DNA of 64,000 nucleotides from Sulfurimonas sp. HSL-1656 (GTDB lineage Bacteria; Campylobacterota; Campylobacteria; Campylobacterales; Sulfurimonadaceae): assembly GCF_039645585.1 (NCBI RefSeq), contig NZ_CP147915.1, positions 744,001 through 808,000 of the forward strand, written 5' to 3'. Below, one piece after another: positions 33,778 through 43,457 of this stretch (positions within the stretch are counted from its first letter, which is position 1; every line of letters starts with the position of its first letter). The notes below the pieces were generated by a model that saw nothing but the letters and a program-made list of their open reading frames with translations, was not told the DNA's origin and did no database searches. Both the position numbers and the translations under genes were made by a program.

Positions 33778-35302
33778 CGGCGTCGTGGGCTTTTTCATTT
33801 CGAAGAAGATTACGAGTGCCCACCTGGATTTTTATACGGAACAGGCGAAAGCCAAAGCAAGAACGATTGAAAAAGAGGCAGAGGCCCTGCTGATCAGCGC
33901 GTCTGAAAGGGCGCGCAAGACCGAAGAGCGTGCCGAACACCGCTACGAGGACGCCGTACGGCGTGCCGAACACGACATGGCCGAACGCGAATCGAGCATG
34001 TCCCGACGCGAAAAGGACCTGGAGCGTTTTGTCCGCCAGGAGCGCGAAGCGGTCGAACATGAACTGAAAGTGGCCGGCAGCAAGCGGCTGGCCGTCGAGC
34101 GGCGCGAGAAAGCGCTGATCCAGCTTCAGAACGATTTCGAGCGCCGCACGGACGAGGCGATCCGTGCCGTCGAGCGCAGTGCGGGGATGACGAAGGAAGA
34201 GGCGCGCCAGCTGCTGCTTTCGCAGGTGGAAGCGCGGTCGCGTGACGAAATCGCCCACATCGTGCGCCGCTACGAGACCGAAGCGCGGGAGCAGGCCGAG
34301 CGGCATGCCAACTTCCTGCTGGCACAGGCGACGAGCCGCTTTGCGGGCACCTTTGCTTCGGAGCGCCTGATCAGCGTCGTGCACCTGGACGATGACGAGC
34401 TCAAGGGACGCATTATCGGCAAAGAGGGGCGCAACATCAAGGCCCTGGAGATGGTGCTGGGTGTCGATATCATCATCGACGAGACGCCCAAAGAGATCGT
34501 GGTAAGCAGCTTCAACCTTTTCCGCCGCGCCATCGCGACGCGGACACTGGAGCTGCTGATCGAGGACGGGCGCATCCAGCCTGCAAGGATCGAGGAGATC
34601 CACGCCAAGGTGACGGCTGAATACGAGGAGAAGATCCTGCACGAGGGCGAAGAGGTCGTCTTCGAAACCGGCGTCGGCCCGATGCATCCGGAGCTGATGA
34701 AGTTGATCGGGCGGCTGCGCTACCGTGCCAGTTACGGGCAGAACGCCCTGGCGCACACCCTCGAAGTCGCCAATATGGCGGGGATCATCGCCGCGGAACT
34801 CGGCGGGGACCCAAAGATGGCCAAAAGGGCGGGGCTGCTGCATGACATCGGCAAGGCGCTGACGCATGAGCATGAGGGGAGCCACGTGGACCTCGGCGCC
34901 GAGGTGTGCCGCCGGTATGATGAGGATACCATCGTCATCAACGCGATCTTCGCCCACCACGGCCAGCAGGAGATGGACTCCATCGAGTGTGCCGCCGTCT
35001 GTGCGGCCGATGCCCTCTCCGCCGCCCGCCCGGGTGCGCGCCGCGAGGTGCTCGAGAGCTTCCTGAAACGGGTGACGGAGATCGAGGAGATCGCGTCGCG
35101 CCATCCCGGTGTACGCCAGGCCTACGCCATCAACGCCGGCCGGGAGGTCCGCGTGATCGTCAATGCCGAAGTCGTCAGCGACGACGAAACGGCGCTGCTG
35201 GCCAAGGAGATCGCTGACGAGATCGCTCAGAGCGTAAGCTACCCGGGCGAGATCAAGGTAAACGTCATCCGCGAACTGCGCAGCGTGGAGTACGCACGCT
35301 GA
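33734..35302 (+). CDS. rny: Ribonuclease Y
   Basis: This 522-aa endoribonuclease starts mRNA decay at the membrane. It has an N-terminal membrane segment (GGAIATISGVVGFFISKK), a long coiled coil (about 30-180) rich in Glu, Arg and Lys, a KH domain (GRIIGKEGRNIKALEM) and a C-terminal HD domain (LLHDIGKALTHEHEGSH). Length and layout match RNase Y. It is coupled to the cyclo-ligase gene through a 44-base overlap. Confidence 0.94.
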   Translation: MINEILSGGAIATISGVVGFFISKKITSAHLDFYTEQAKAKARTIEKEAEALLISASERARKTEERAEHRYEDAVRRAEHDMAERESSMSRREKDLERFVRQEREAVEHELKVAGSKRLAVERREKALIQLQNDFERRTDEAIRAVERSAGMTKEEARQLLLSQVEARSRDEIAHIVRRYETEAREQAERHANFLLAQATSRFAGTFASERLISVVHLDDDELKGRIIGKEGRNIKALEMVLGVDIIIDETPKEIVVSSFNLFRRAIATRTLELLIEDGRIQPARIEEIHAKVTAEYEEKILHEGEEVVFETGVGPMHPELMKLIGRLRYRASYGQNALAHTLEVANMAGIIAAELGGDPKMAKRAGLLHDIGKALTHEHEGSHVDLGAEVCRRYDEDTIVINAIFAHHGQQEMDSIECAAVCAADALSAARPGARREVLESFLKRVTEIEEIASRHPGVRQAYAINAGREVRVIVNAEVVSDDETALLAKEIADEIAQSVSYPGEIKVNVIRELRSVEYAR

Positions 35303-35353
35303 AACACGGTAACTGTGTCTGTTTCTTAAACGGAAAGTGTTATTAAACAGTGC

Positions 35354-35359
35354 TAAAAT
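35354..35359 (+). promoter_or_regulatory. Promoter -10 for the CZB gene
   Basis: GTGCTAAAATGCC is a typical Campylobacterota -10, 59 bases before the start codon at 35418. Confidence 0.5.
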
Positions 35360-35417
35360 GCCCGCTGTATTTTAAAACCGGTTTTTAGAGAACCGGATGA
35401 AGCCAAGGAACGTATCG

Positions 35418-35873
35418 ATGGATAAAGCACAGACGCTTGAACAGCTTAGCGCGGCTAAAAAAGCGCACATCAAATGGGTCAACCGTGCGAAGGCCCTTGT
35501 CGGGGGACTCCCGGTGGAAAAGGACGCCATCCCTGTCGACAGTACCGACTGCCAGTTCGGCCAGTGGTTTTACGGCGAGGGTCAGAAGCTGCATGCAATC
35601 CCCGGCATGGACCGCCTCAGTACGATCGAAACCCTGCATTTTACGCTGCACGACACCTATCTGAAGATTTTCGAACTCTATTTCGGGGAGATGAACCGCT
35701 CGTTTTTCAGCAAACTGTTCAATATGAAGCCCAAGGTTTCCGACAGTGACAAAGCGTTGGCAAAGGAGTATTTCCAGCAGCTCGAAGGGGTATCGAAGGA
35801 GCTGCTCGACGAGATCGGCCGGCTGGAGCGGCGGCTCAACGCGATGAGCGCGGAGAGCTTCGAGGAGAAGTAG
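35418..35873 (+). CDS. Standalone CZB-domain zinc-binding protein
   Basis: This 151-aa soluble protein fits the chemoreceptor zinc-binding (CZB) signature: His17-x2-Trp20, Cys45-Gln-Phe-Gly-Gln-Trp50 and His74-x3-His78. These supply the 3His/1Cys zinc site. In known proteins CZB is attached to chemoreceptors or diguanylate cyclases; here nothing else is fused, and the C-terminal third is helical and charged. It may sense zinc or oxidants such as hypochlorous acid and act on a separate partner. The start at 35418 follows AAGGAACGTATCG; an ATG at 35397 has no good ribosome site. Confidence 0.82.
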   Translation: MDKAQTLEQLSAAKKAHIKWVNRAKALVGGLPVEKDAIPVDSTDCQFGQWFYGEGQKLHAIPGMDRLSTIETLHFTLHDTYLKIFELYFGEMNRSFFSKLFNMKPKVSDSDKALAKEYFQQLEGVSKELLDEIGRLERRLNAMSAESFEEK

Positions 35874-35880
35874 CCGGAGC

Positions 35881-36456
35881 CTAGTGCTTGACGGTGACGA
35901 CGACCGCGCCGCGCAGGTCGTTCATGCGATAGCCCGTCGCTTTGTCCTCGGGGTAGCGTTCACGGATCGCTTTGGCGAGCTCCGGCAGTTTGTCGATATC
36001 GCCGTGGCATTTGAGGCAGGCCTCTTTGTTGATCAGCAGCGGTTTGTAGTATTTGTAGACGCCGTCTCCGACGACTTCGACGACCTCGTCGGGCAGAACG
36101 ACCCCGTTGGCCTGCAGGGTTTCGAGGGATTCGAGGATCGCTTTTTCACTCCCCTGGGGTGCATTCACCGGGTTGCGGTACTTCAGACTGATGCGCTTGA
36201 CGCTGACGTCGGAGCCCATGGACTGGTCGACGACCTCCGTCAGGGTGTAGGCGTGGTCGCTGCAGAACCCGAAGGCCTCCATCGGGCCGCCGGATTTGAG
36301 GTGCTTCTGAAGGTTTCCGCCGAGGCTCTTAAGCAGGGCGGCCGAGGCTTTCTGACCGGTGGCTTTGACGGCGGCGATCTCCTCGGGTTTGCTCTCATAG
36401 GGGTTGGCCAGCAGGGCCGCCGCAGCAAAAGTGGTCGTCAATAGTAATCTTTTCAT
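35881..36456 (-). CDS. Tll0287-like (DUF3365) mono-haem periplasmic protein
   Basis: This 191-aa protein has a signal peptide (MKRLLLTTTFAAAALLA). One haem c motif is seen, Cys147-Leu-Lys-Cys150-His151, with another Cys65 in GFCSDHA. The layout (helical N-part, RISLKYRNPVNAP, then the haem motif) matches the Tll0287-like/DUF3365 family, which includes soluble c-type haem sensors. It may carry electrons or sense redox or small ligands. It converges with the CZB gene, 7 bases apart. Confidence 0.8.
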   Translation of the reverse strand: MKRLLLTTTFAAAALLANPYESKPEEIAAVKATGQKASAALLKSLGGNLQKHLKSGGPMEAFGFCSDHAYTLTEVVDQSMGSDVSVKRISLKYRNPVNAPQGSEKAILESLETLQANGVVLPDEVVEVVGDGVYKYYKPLLINKEACLKCHGDIDKLPELAKAIRERYPEDKATGYRMNDLRGAVVVTVKH

Positions 36457-36534
36457 TTTTATCCTCCAAAAGTAATGTAGTGTAATTCTAACGCTTTTTT
36501 CAGCAACACCGAACGGCAGGGGCTGTCCGGCTGT

Positions 36535-37440
36535 TTAGGTGGCGTAGAGCTGTTCGACTTCCATCTCGTTGATGTCCGAATCGTCATAGGGATCGGTGTG
36601 GATGAAGGGGTGTACCCGGTCGTTGGGAAAGAGCATCCGCATCATGCTCTCGACCTGGTCGCTGACCTTGTGGGCGTCGAGCAGGGAAGTCGCGTCGTCA
36701 AAGACGAGGTGGACGGAGACGAAGATGTCGCTGCCCGCCCGCCGTGTCTGCAGATGGTGGTGGCCGTTGATCCTCTGCAGCCGGTTGAGCATCGTCGTGA
36801 TGCGGGCCGTCTCCTCTTTGGTGAGGGAGACGTCGAGGAGCATCATCAGCCCCTCTTTGAGAATAGGGAAAGCGGAGTAGATCATGTAGATCGCGATGCC
36901 GATCCCCAGCAGCGGGTCGATCAGCTCAAACCCGCTGAAGTGGATGATCCCCAAAGAGAGGAGGATTGCTCCGTTGGTGAAGAGGTCGGTCTTGTAGTGC
37001 AACGCGTCGGCACGGATGACGAGGTTGTTGTTCTTTTTCGCGACGTGGTTCAGAAAGAGGACCAGGGCGCCGGTGAGGATGATGGAGAAGAGCATGACCC
37101 CCATCGAGGCCTCCATGTATTCGATCGCCCGCGGCGTGATGATCTTGTCGATCGCGCTGTAAAGGATGAAGAGCCCCGAGATGGAGATGATGGTCCCTTC
37201 GATAACCGAGGCGACCGCTTCGAGTTTGCCCAGGCCGAAGTTGAAGTTTTCGTCCGGTTTGCGCTCGGACTGGTGGAGGGCAAAAAAGTTGAAGATGGAG
37301 ACCGAAAGGTCCAGCAGGGAGTCGATCGCGGACGCCAAAACGGCAACCGAACCGCTGATGATCCCGATGGCCAGCTTGAAGAGGACGAGGATACCCGCCG
37401 TTGTACTGGAGATTAAAGTCGCTTTTTTCTCGATACGCAT
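36535..37440 (-). CDS. Cation diffusion facilitator, FieF-type
   Basis: This 301-aa transporter has about six transmembrane helices. Two conserved metal motifs place it with FieF-type Zn/Fe exporters: Asp-x3-Asp in ASAIDSLLDLS (helix 2) and His-x3-Asp in ALHYKTDLFTNG (helix 5). A C-terminal cytoplasmic dimerisation domain follows (GHHHLQTRRAGSDIFVSVHL, DRVHPFIHTDP). It uses the proton gradient to expel divalent metal. It is divergent from the DUF2231 gene, with mirrored -10 elements between them. Confidence 0.88.
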   Translation of the reverse strand: MRIEKKATLISSTTAGILVLFKLAIGIISGSVAVLASAIDSLLDLSVSIFNFFALHQSERKPDENFNFGLGKLEAVASVIEGTIISISGLFILYSAIDKIITPRAIEYMEASMGVMLFSIILTGALVLFLNHVAKKNNNLVIRADALHYKTDLFTNGAILLSLGIIHFSGFELIDPLLGIGIAIYMIYSAFPILKEGLMMLLDVSLTKEETARITTMLNRLQRINGHHHLQTRRAGSDIFVSVHLVFDDATSLLDAHKVSDQVESMMRMLFPNDRVHPFIHTDPYDDSDINEMEVEQLYAT

Positions 37441-37447
37441 GAGGCCG

Positions 37448-37471
37448 ATTTTAGCGAAAGATGGCTAAAAT
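37448..37471. promoter_or_regulatory. Symmetric divergent promoter
   Basis: ATTTTAGC (37448-37455) and GCTAAAAT (37464-37471) form a perfect 8-bp inverted repeat with an 8-base spacer. Read outward each gives GCTAAAAT, a -10 for the CDF gene (minus) and for the DUF2231 gene (plus). Confidence 0.5.
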
Positions 37472-37507
37472 GCGTCTCATAAGGGCCTAGGTCAGCAAGG
37501 AGTTTTC

Positions 37508-38254
37508 ATGCAGTTACCCCAGATTTCAATCCCCCTGACACTGCCGTTCGAGGTGCCGGTGATGCTGCACCCGGTCATCATCCATTTCGCACTCGTACTG
37601 CCGATTATCGTGTTGCTCCTGGAGCTGGCAAACCTCGGTTTCAAGCGCCGTGCGCTCAGCCTGTCGTCGCTCGGACTGCTGCTGCTGTCGGTACTCTTCT
37701 ATGTGGCGGCCTATTTCACCGGTAAAGCGGACGGCAGTGAAGCCTTCGAACTGCTCGGCGATGAGGCACGCGAAGCGCTGGGCGCGCACAAGATGCTCGG
37801 TACCTACCTCGTCTACGCGCTGCTCATTCCCCTGGCGTTCAAACTGGTGGCGATGCTGCTAGCGCAGAAATGGGCCCGCGGGGCGCTGATCGTGACGCTC
37901 ATCATGTTCATCAGCTTTATGATCAAGCAAGGCTATGACGGCGGCGAGCTCGTCTACCGTTACGGCGTTAATGTGGCGGCGGTAACGGAGGCGCAGGAAG
38001 CCGCCTCCGATGCGCGCGATGAGTTGGCGGATATGAATGAAACGCTCACGGAACAGGCCGCGGAGATCGAAACCCTCAAGGCGCAGATCGCGGCGATGCA
38101 GCAGCAGGCCGGCGAGAGCTTCGGGGAGAAGATGGACAAGGCGGTAACCGATGCCGTCTCCAAGGTGAAGAAGATCTTCAGTGACGACAACGCCACCAAA
38201 GCGGCGCCGCAGGAGCAGAGCGCGCCGTCAGCCGAGGCGAACGGGACCATTTGA
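37508..38254 (+). CDS. DUF2231 membrane protein with C-terminal coiled coil
   Basis: This 248-aa protein has four hydrophobic segments. The first includes the DUF2231 hallmark [16 protein letters not shown], whose His residues may bind a cofactor. After the last helix ([14 protein letters not shown]), residues 160-205 form a coiled coil ([20 protein letters not shown]) and the tail is acidic and low in complexity. Function is unknown; the family occurs with cytochromes and redox proteins. It overlaps the cmoB start by 4 bases. Confidence 0.75.
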   Translation: MQLPQISIPLTLPFEVPVMLHPVIIHFALVLPIIVLLLELANLGFKRRALSLSSLGLLLLSVLFYVAAYFTGKADGSEAFELLGDEAREALGAHKMLGTYLVYALLIPLAFKLVAMLLAQKWARGALIVTLIMFISFMIKQGYDGGELVYRYGVNVAAVTEAQEAASDARDELADMNETLTEQAAEIETLKAQIAAMQQQAGESFGEKMDKAVTDAVSKVKKIFSDDNATKAAPQEQSAPSAEANGTI

Positions 38255-39168
38255 GCGTGACGTCTTCCCCCCTCGATGCCGTCCGCCGCGAACGCGAAGC
38301 GTGGATGGGATGGAAAAACATCGCCCCGCTGCGTGAAGCCCTCGCAGCCCTCCCGGAGATCGAAACGGTCTGCAACTACGGGGATACGGTCCGTCTGACG
38401 ACGGTGGCCGATGTCGATCATACTCAGATCGAAAAGGTCGCGCGTATGCTGATGCCGTGGCGCAAAGGCCCGTTCGAGCTCTTCGGGCTCTTCATCGACA
38501 CCGAGTGGCAGAGCTTTATGAAATACAACCTGCTCCGTCCCCACTTCAATCTGCAGGGGAAACGGGTTGCGGATATCGGCTGCAACAACGGCTACTACCT
38601 TTTTCGGATGCAGGAGGATGCGCCCGCGAAACTGGTTGGGTTTGACCCCTCGGCGCTTTACAAGACCCAGTTCGATTTCATTAACCATTTCGCGAAGACG
38701 GAGATCGTCTATGAACTGCTCGGCGTCGAACATCTGCCGCAGTACGAAGAGAAGTTCGATACGATCTTCTGCCTGGGGGTGCTCTACCACCGCAGCGATC
38801 CCGTGGCGATGCTCAAACAGCTTTACAAGGGGCTGGAAAACTGCGGCGAAGTTTACCTCGATACCTTTATGATCGACGGGGAGGAGGAGATCTGCCTGAG
38901 CCCGGCGGGGGCGTACTCCAAGATTCCCAACATCTACTTCGTCCCCACCATACCCGCGCTGCGTAACTGGTGCCTGCGGGCGGGATTCTCCGGCTTTGAA
39001 GTGCTGGAGACCTCCGTGACGACCCCCGAAGAGCAGCGAAAAACCGAGTGGATCGAGGGGCAGAGCCTGGAAGATTTCCTCGACCCCGAAGACCCCTCCA
39101 AGACCGTCGAGGGGTATCCCGCCCCCAAGCGGGTCTACGTCCGACTGACAAAGGAGCCCAAAGGATGA
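38251..39168 (+). CDS. cmoB: tRNA U34 carboxymethyltransferase
   Basis: This 305-aa SAM-type enzyme uses carboxy-SAM to make 5-carboxymethoxyuridine at the tRNA wobble base. Seen are [20 protein letters not shown], the nucleotide fold [42 protein letters not shown] and a C-terminal ERVY-like [10 protein letters not shown]. The start is TTG 38251, overlapping the DUF2231 stop; GTG 38257 is an alternative. CmoA, which makes the cofactor, is not in the window. Confidence 0.92.
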   Translation: MSVTSSPLDAVRREREAWMGWKNIAPLREALAALPEIETVCNYGDTVRLTTVADVDHTQIEKVARMLMPWRKGPFELFGLFIDTEWQSFMKYNLLRPHFNLQGKRVADIGCNNGYYLFRMQEDAPAKLVGFDPSALYKTQFDFINHFAKTEIVYELLGVEHLPQYEEKFDTIFCLGVLYHRSDPVAMLKQLYKGLENCGEVYLDTFMIDGEEEICLSPAGAYSKIPNIYFVPTIPALRNWCLRAGFSGFEVLETSVTTPEEQRKTEWIEGQSLEDFLDPEDPSKTVEGYPAPKRVYVRLTKEPKG

Positions 39169-39548
39169 TGCTCAACACCCACCTGAAAATAGACAAGGGC
39201 CTCTGCGGCACCGTCATTGCCCTGAATGAAGGGTATGCGGCGGTTGAACTGGAGACGATACCGGTTATGGCGGCGGACGAGCAGGGGCTGGTGCACGGCG
39301 GCTTTATTTTCGGCGCGGCCGACTACGCGGCCATGGCCTGCGTGAATGAACCGCATGTCGTTCTGGCGGGAAGCAGCTGCCGCTTTCTTGCCCCGACGCG
39401 CGTCGGGGAAACCCTGCTGTTTAAAGCGCGGTGCATCGAAAGCGACGGCAGAAAATATAAGATCACGGTAAATGCATTTTACGGCGAAACGGAAGTGTTT
39501 TCGGGGGATTTTAAAGCCGTGGTCCTGCCCAAACACGTGTTGGGTTGA
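39165..39548 (+). CDS. Hotdog-fold thioesterase
   Basis: This 127-aa protein has the hotdog pattern of PaaI/YbgC-like acyl-CoA thioesterases: [17 protein letters not shown] (the central helix with the active Gly/Asp region), [19 protein letters not shown] and [22 protein letters not shown]. The start ATG 39165 follows AAGGAG and overlaps the cmoB stop (ATGA). The substrate is unknown. The reading extended upstream to 39048 lies inside cmoB and is rejected. Confidence 0.82.
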   Translation: MMLNTHLKIDKGLCGTVIALNEGYAAVELETIPVMAADEQGLVHGGFIFGAADYAAMACVNEPHVVLAGSSCRFLAPTRVGETLLFKARCIESDGRKYKITVNAFYGETEVFSGDFKAVVLPKHVLG

Positions 39549-39552
39549 GCGG

Positions 39553-39574
39553 TTTCTACACAGTTTTTGTATAA
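39553..39574 (+). promoter_or_regulatory. Weak 11-bp repeat before the DUF302-like lipoprotein
   Basis: TTTCTACACAG (39553-39563) then TTTTTGTATAA (39564-39574) resemble the coding-strand form of the sox-region repeat (TTTTTACATAG, TTTTTACTTTC). It is about 50 bases before the -10 TACAAT (39624-39629), further than in the other cases, so the match is tentative. Confidence 0.25.
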
Positions 39575-39623
39575 AAAAATCAAAAAAGTTCGATTTCCTC
39601 TAAGTTATTTAATTTTTTGATAG

Positions 39624-39629
39624 TACAAT
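39624..39629 (+). promoter_or_regulatory. Promoter -10 for the DUF302-like lipoprotein gene
   Basis: TACAAT occurs in a very AT-rich stretch, 31 bases before the TTG start at 39660. The AAGGAG ribosome site lies at 39647-39652. Confidence 0.5.
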
Positions 39630-39659
39630 TTTATCACATTGTTTACAAGGAGTAGTAAG

Positions 39660-40244
39660 TTGAAAAACGTAATCACAGCAGTAGCTGCAATCATGATGAC
39701 CTTCATGATCAGTGGTTGTTCGACAATGCACATGGGATGGACCGCGGTAACGCAACAGTACAAACTGGACGACAAGGCAATGGATGCCTATGACAACATG
39801 TTCACGAAAGTCACTGAGTACGGTGACCCGGCAAGAGCGATGATGCAAGAGTGGCTGGTCAAAGACGATATCGCGAACGACGATGTCGCCGAGACGATCA
39901 AATCACTGGCAGAAGAGTACAACATGCGCGTCACGGGCGACATCAAAATGTACACGAAAGACGATGCGGCACCGACCGAAGTTAAGCACGCACGTATCTT
40001 CTCCCTGTGTAGTCTTCCGATTGCGAAAGTCTTCCTGAACTATTCACGCTACTACGGCGGTTTCATGCCGTGCCGTATCATGCTGGTTGAATACGGTAAC
40101 GGTGAGCGCTGGCTGGTCAGCATGGACATGACACTTGCGATCCACGGTGGTTACGAGCTCCCGGCTGATATGCTTAAAATGGCACTCAGCGTCAAAAAAG
40201 CAATGGACGAGATCCCGGCACGCGCTGCTATCGGCGACTTCTAA
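39660..40244 (+). CDS. DUF302-like lipoprotein
   Basis: This 194-aa protein has a lipobox (FMISGCSTMH, Cys20). The rest resembles DUF302: YDNMFTKVTEYGDPARAMMQ, ARIFSLCSLPIAKVFLNYS, FMPCRIMLVEYGNGERWLVS. The pair SxC and PC matches the second half of the sox-operon DUF302 protein at 15308, so the two are probably paralogues. The start is TTG 39660, placed 7 bases after AGGAG; a TTG at 39639 would put that ribosome site inside the gene. Codons are strongly optimised, suggesting high expression. Function is unknown. Confidence 0.7.
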   Translation: MKNVITAVAAIMMTFMISGCSTMHMGWTAVTQQYKLDDKAMDAYDNMFTKVTEYGDPARAMMQEWLVKDDIANDDVAETIKSLAEEYNMRVTGDIKMYTKDDAAPTEVKHARIFSLCSLPIAKVFLNYSRYYGGFMPCRIMLVEYGNGERWLVSMDMTLAIHGGYELPADMLKMALSVKKAMDEIPARAAIGDF

Positions 40245-40264
40245 GACCTCTCGCTTCCAACGGG

Positions 40265-40282
40265 GGCGTGCCGCGGCACGCC
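40265..40282 (+). terminator. Perfect GC palindrome after the DUF302-like gene
   Basis: GGCGTGCCG and CGGCACGCC form an 18-bp palindrome 21 bases past the stop. No T run follows, so it may terminate weakly or protect the mRNA end. Confidence 0.45.
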
Positions 40283-40321
40283 GCCACCCTCTACAACCAA
40301 CTCTCCCTAAGCCGTTTTAGC

Positions 40322-40327
40322 TATAAT
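40322..40327 (+). promoter_or_regulatory. Promoter -10 for the mutS7 gene
   Basis: TTTTAGCTATAATC is an extended -10 of the phylum type, 42 bases before the GTG start. AAGGG (40355-40359) is the ribosome site. Confidence 0.6.
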
Positions 40328-40368
40328 CTTTCCTTACAAAAACAACGTTATCGCAAGGGTTTTATGTC

Positions 40369-43300
40369 GTGCTACACAGCGAGATTGATGGGATTCTCAA
40401 CAGCAAAGACCGCCTGCTGACCGAGGTCTATTTCGACCTGCAGCGCCGTTTCGAAGAGAAGTACGGCAGCGATACGGTCGTCTTTATGGAGATCGGCACT
40501 TTTTACGAAGTCTACGAGGTCAACAATGACGACATGCAGGTGGGCAAGGCCAAGGAGATGGCCGAACTGCTCAATATCCAGCTGACGAAGAAAAACAAGA
40601 ACATCCCCGAAAACAGCGTCAAGAACCCCTTTCTCGCCGGTGTGCCCTCCGTCTCGTTCGAGCGCTATCTGGGGCGCCTGATCCAGGAACAGCGCTACAC
40701 GATCATCGTCATCCGCCAGAAGGGGGTGCCGCCGAAGCTCAGCCGCTTCATCGGGCAGATCATCTCCCCGGGCACGAACTTCGACCATACCGTCGATAAC
40801 GACGACAACTACATCGTCTCCCTCCTGATCGACCGCCACAAAGATATCTACAGCGTCGGCTATGCGGCCATCGACGTGACGACGGGGAAAACCTGGCTCT
40901 ACGAGACCTACGGCACGAGCGAAGACCCCACCTATGCCCTGGACGAGATTTTCAACCTGCTCAACATCTACCGCACGACGGAGGTGGTATTGACCTTTCT
41001 GGAGGGGGTGGAGAACCAGAAAGAGGTGATCCGCTACCTCGAGATCAGCGAGCACTACGCCTACAGCGTCAACCACGAACGCCCGAAGATCGATTACCAG
41101 AACGAACTCTTTGAAAACGTCTACCAGATCCAGTCCCTGCTGTCGCCGATCGAACACCTCGACCTGGAGCGCCACCCCTTCGTTTCCGAAGCGCTGGCGA
41201 CGCTGGTACACTTCGTCATCGAACACGACTACCACATCATCCAGAAGCTCGCCCGCCCGAAGATGATCGACAACACCCGCTACATGTACCTGGGCAACAA
41301 TGCCCTGGAGCAGCTGGCCGTCATCTCCAAAGACCGCAGCGACATGACGCTGCTCAAACTCGTCGACAAGAGCGTCACCGCGATCGGGAAGCGCCTGCTC
41401 AAGGAGCGCCTGCTCAACCCCATCCAGGAGCGCAGCGAGCTGGAGCGCCGCTACGGGCTGATCGACCGGGTAATGCCGCATGTGCGGATGCTCGGGGATG
41501 CCCTTCGGGGGGTCTATGACCTCGAGCGCCTGCACCGCCGGATCGCCCTGGCGCGCCTGCACCCCTTCGAGATGAACTATGTCCACGCCTCGCTCGTCGG
41601 CATCCGGGAGCTGATGGAGTTCGTCAAACGGCACAAGCTCATCAAGACCCCCTTCAGCGAGCAGGAGGTCGACACCTTTATCCGCGACATCGAGCAGAGC
41701 ATCGACCTGGAGGTGTCCCGCCGTTTCACCGTCAGCACGGTCGACGACAACTTTCTGCGCCGGGGCGTCGACGTGCAGGTGGACGCACTGGTGGACGAGA
41801 ATGCCCGGATGCTGCAGCACTTCGCGATCATCATGGACGCGATGGAACGGATGCTCGGCGAACAGGGGGCGGCGGCCGGAAGCGGCGGTTACGTCTCCCT
41901 GGGTGTCCTGGACAAAGAGGGGCACTACATCTCCATGAGCCGCACCCGCTGGGCGATGATTGAGAAGGAGTTCGCCTCCGGCAGCGTCGACCTGGGCGGC
42001 GAGACGGTCTGTTTCAGCGACTTCAGCGTCAAGCGGCTCACCAACAGCGTCAAAATCACCTCGGAACTGACCGAACAGCTCTCCGACAAAATTATGCGCA
42101 ACCAGGCCAAGATCATCGCCCTGGTCAAGGAGCGCTTCATCGCCCTGCAGCGCACCTTTGAGCGGCGCTATACGCTTCTGTTCGAGCGCCTTATCGGCTA
42201 CGTGGCCGACCTCGACGTCGCCGTCGCCTCCGCGCGGGCGGCGCAGCAGTACAACTTTGCCTGCCCGACGATCGTCGACGTCCATGAGGACGAGAACTTC
42301 CTGCAGCTCATGGCGCTGCGCCACCCGCTCATCGAGATCCAGGAGCGGCAGGGGATCTACGTGCCCAACGACATTGTCATGGGCAACCGCGCCTACATGG
42401 ACCTTCCCTATCCCGAAACGGTCATGCTCGATCCCGCCGTGCACGACGGTCATGACGTCAACGGCGTCCTGCTCTACGGCATCAACTCCAGCGGGAAATC
42501 CTCGCTGATGAAGAGTGTCGGGCTGGCCGTGCTGATGGCACAGGCCGGTTTCTACGTGCCGGCGTCGTCGATGAAGTTCTCGCTCTTCGAGTCGCTCTTT
42601 ACACGGATCGTCTCCCGGGATAACCTGCAAAAAGGGCTCTCCACCTTCGCCGTCGAGATGATGGAACTCAAAAACATCTTCAACCGCGCCGGGACACGGT
42701 CGCTGATCCTCGGCGACGAGATCTCCCACGGGACGGAGACACTCTCCGGCGTCGCCATCGTCGCGAGCGCGATCATGAAGCTGGCGAAACTGCGCTCCAT
42801 CTTCCTCTTTGCTACCCACCTGCACCAGCTGGCCAACATGGAAGAGATGCGGCGGCTGGAGAATGTCGTCGACCTGCACCTGAGCGTGGAGTATGATGCG
42901 CTCAAAGACAAGCTTGTCTTTAACCGGGTGCTGCAGTCGGGCAGCGGTTCGAGCGTCTACGGTCTGGAGTTCGCCCGCTCGCTGCACATGGATTCGGAGT
43001 TCCTGGAGGCGGCGAACCGTATCCGCAAGCGGCTCTCCAACGACTTTGACGAACTGGAGCTGCTGGTGAAAAAACGCACCAGCAAGTACAACAAGGATCT
43101 CTACGTCACCACCTGTGTCATCTGCGGGGCGAAGGCGGAGGATGTCCACCACATCGCGCACCAGTCCAGTGCCGATGCCCGCGGGTTTATCGGCCACGTG
43201 CCCGTCAACCACCGCCACAATCTTGTCCCCCTCTGCCGTGACCACCACCGGGAGATCCATGAGGGCAAGCTCGTTGTCAAGGGCTTCGTGATGACCTCCA

Positions 43301-43443
43301 GCGGGCTGGAGCTTGACGTCGAGGAGCAGCTGGCCAGAGTGCAGGTCGTCAAAGAGGAGGTCCCGGAGATCAACACGGTCGACGTACCGGAGAGCGAACC
43401 CGAAGCGCCGCGGAAAGCCTCCATCGACATGGATGATTTCTAG
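40369..43443 (+). CDS. MutS7-type mismatch repair ATPase with HNH nuclease
   Basis: This 1024-aa protein is a MutS with its own nuclease. The N-terminal mismatch-binding domain keeps the Phe-x-Glu motif (Phe45, Glu47 in EIGTFYEV). Connector, lever and clamp domains fill about 130-640. The ABC ATPase has Walker A GINSSGKS at 704-711, then [23 protein letters not shown] and FATHLHQL. The C-terminus (about 910-975) is an HNH domain with Cys916/Cys919, His927/His928, Asn951, Cys956 and His959/His960. This is the layout of the MutS7 subfamily known from Campylobacterota, octocoral mitochondria (mtMutS) and giant viruses. It could recognise and cut without MutL. The start is GTG; no in-frame ATG with a ribosome site is near. 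Confidence 0.92.
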   Translation: MLHSEIDGILNSKDRLLTEVYFDLQRRFEEKYGSDTVVFMEIGTFYEVYEVNNDDMQVGKAKEMAELLNIQLTKKNKNIPENSVKNPFLAGVPSVSFERYLGRLIQEQRYTIIVIRQKGVPPKLSRFIGQIISPGTNFDHTVDNDDNYIVSLLIDRHKDIYSVGYAAIDVTTGKTWLYETYGTSEDPTYALDEIFNLLNIYRTTEVVLTFLEGVENQKEVIRYLEISEHYAYSVNHERPKIDYQNELFENVYQIQSLLSPIEHLDLERHPFVSEALATLVHFVIEHDYHIIQKLARPKMIDNTRYMYLGNNALEQLAVISKDRSDMTLLKLVDKSVTAIGKRLLKERLLNPIQERSELERRYGLIDRVMPHVRMLGDALRGVYDLERLHRRIALARLHPFEMNYVHASLVGIRELMEFVKRHKLIKTPFSEQEVDTFIRDIEQSIDLEVSRRFTVSTVDDNFLRRGVDVQVDALVDENARMLQHFAIIMDAMERMLGEQGAAAGSGGYVSLGVLDKEGHYISMSRTRWAMIEKEFASGSVDLGGETVCFSDFSVKRLTNSVKITSELTEQLSDKIMRNQAKIIALVKERFIALQRTFERRYTLLFERLIGYVADLDVAVASARAAQQYNFACPTIVDVHEDENFLQLMALRHPLIEIQERQGIYVPNDIVMGNRAYMDLPYPETVMLDPAVHDGHDVNGVLLYGINSSGKSSLMKSVGLAVLMAQAGFYVPASSMKFSLFESLFTRIVSRDNLQKGLSTFAVEMMELKNIFNRAGTRSLILGDEISHGTETLSGVAIVASAIMKLAKLRSIFLFATHLHQLANMEEMRRLENVVDLHLSVEYDALKDKLVFNRVLQSGSGSSVYGLEFARSLHMDSEFLEAANRIRKRLSNDFDELELLVKKRTSKYNKDLYVTTCVICGAKAEDVHHIAHQSSADARGFIGHVPVNHRHNLVPLCRDHHREIHEGKLVVKGFVMTSSGLELDVEEQLARVQVVKEEVPEINTVDVPESEPEAPRKASIDMDDF

Positions 43444-43457
43444 CAGGAGGGCAACCG

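Noticed and set aside
40372-43260. 962-aa minus-strand open frame
   Set aside because: It is the exact antisense of mutS7, and its Asp/Val/Leu-rich translation shows no domain. The mutS7 frame has full conserved motifs.
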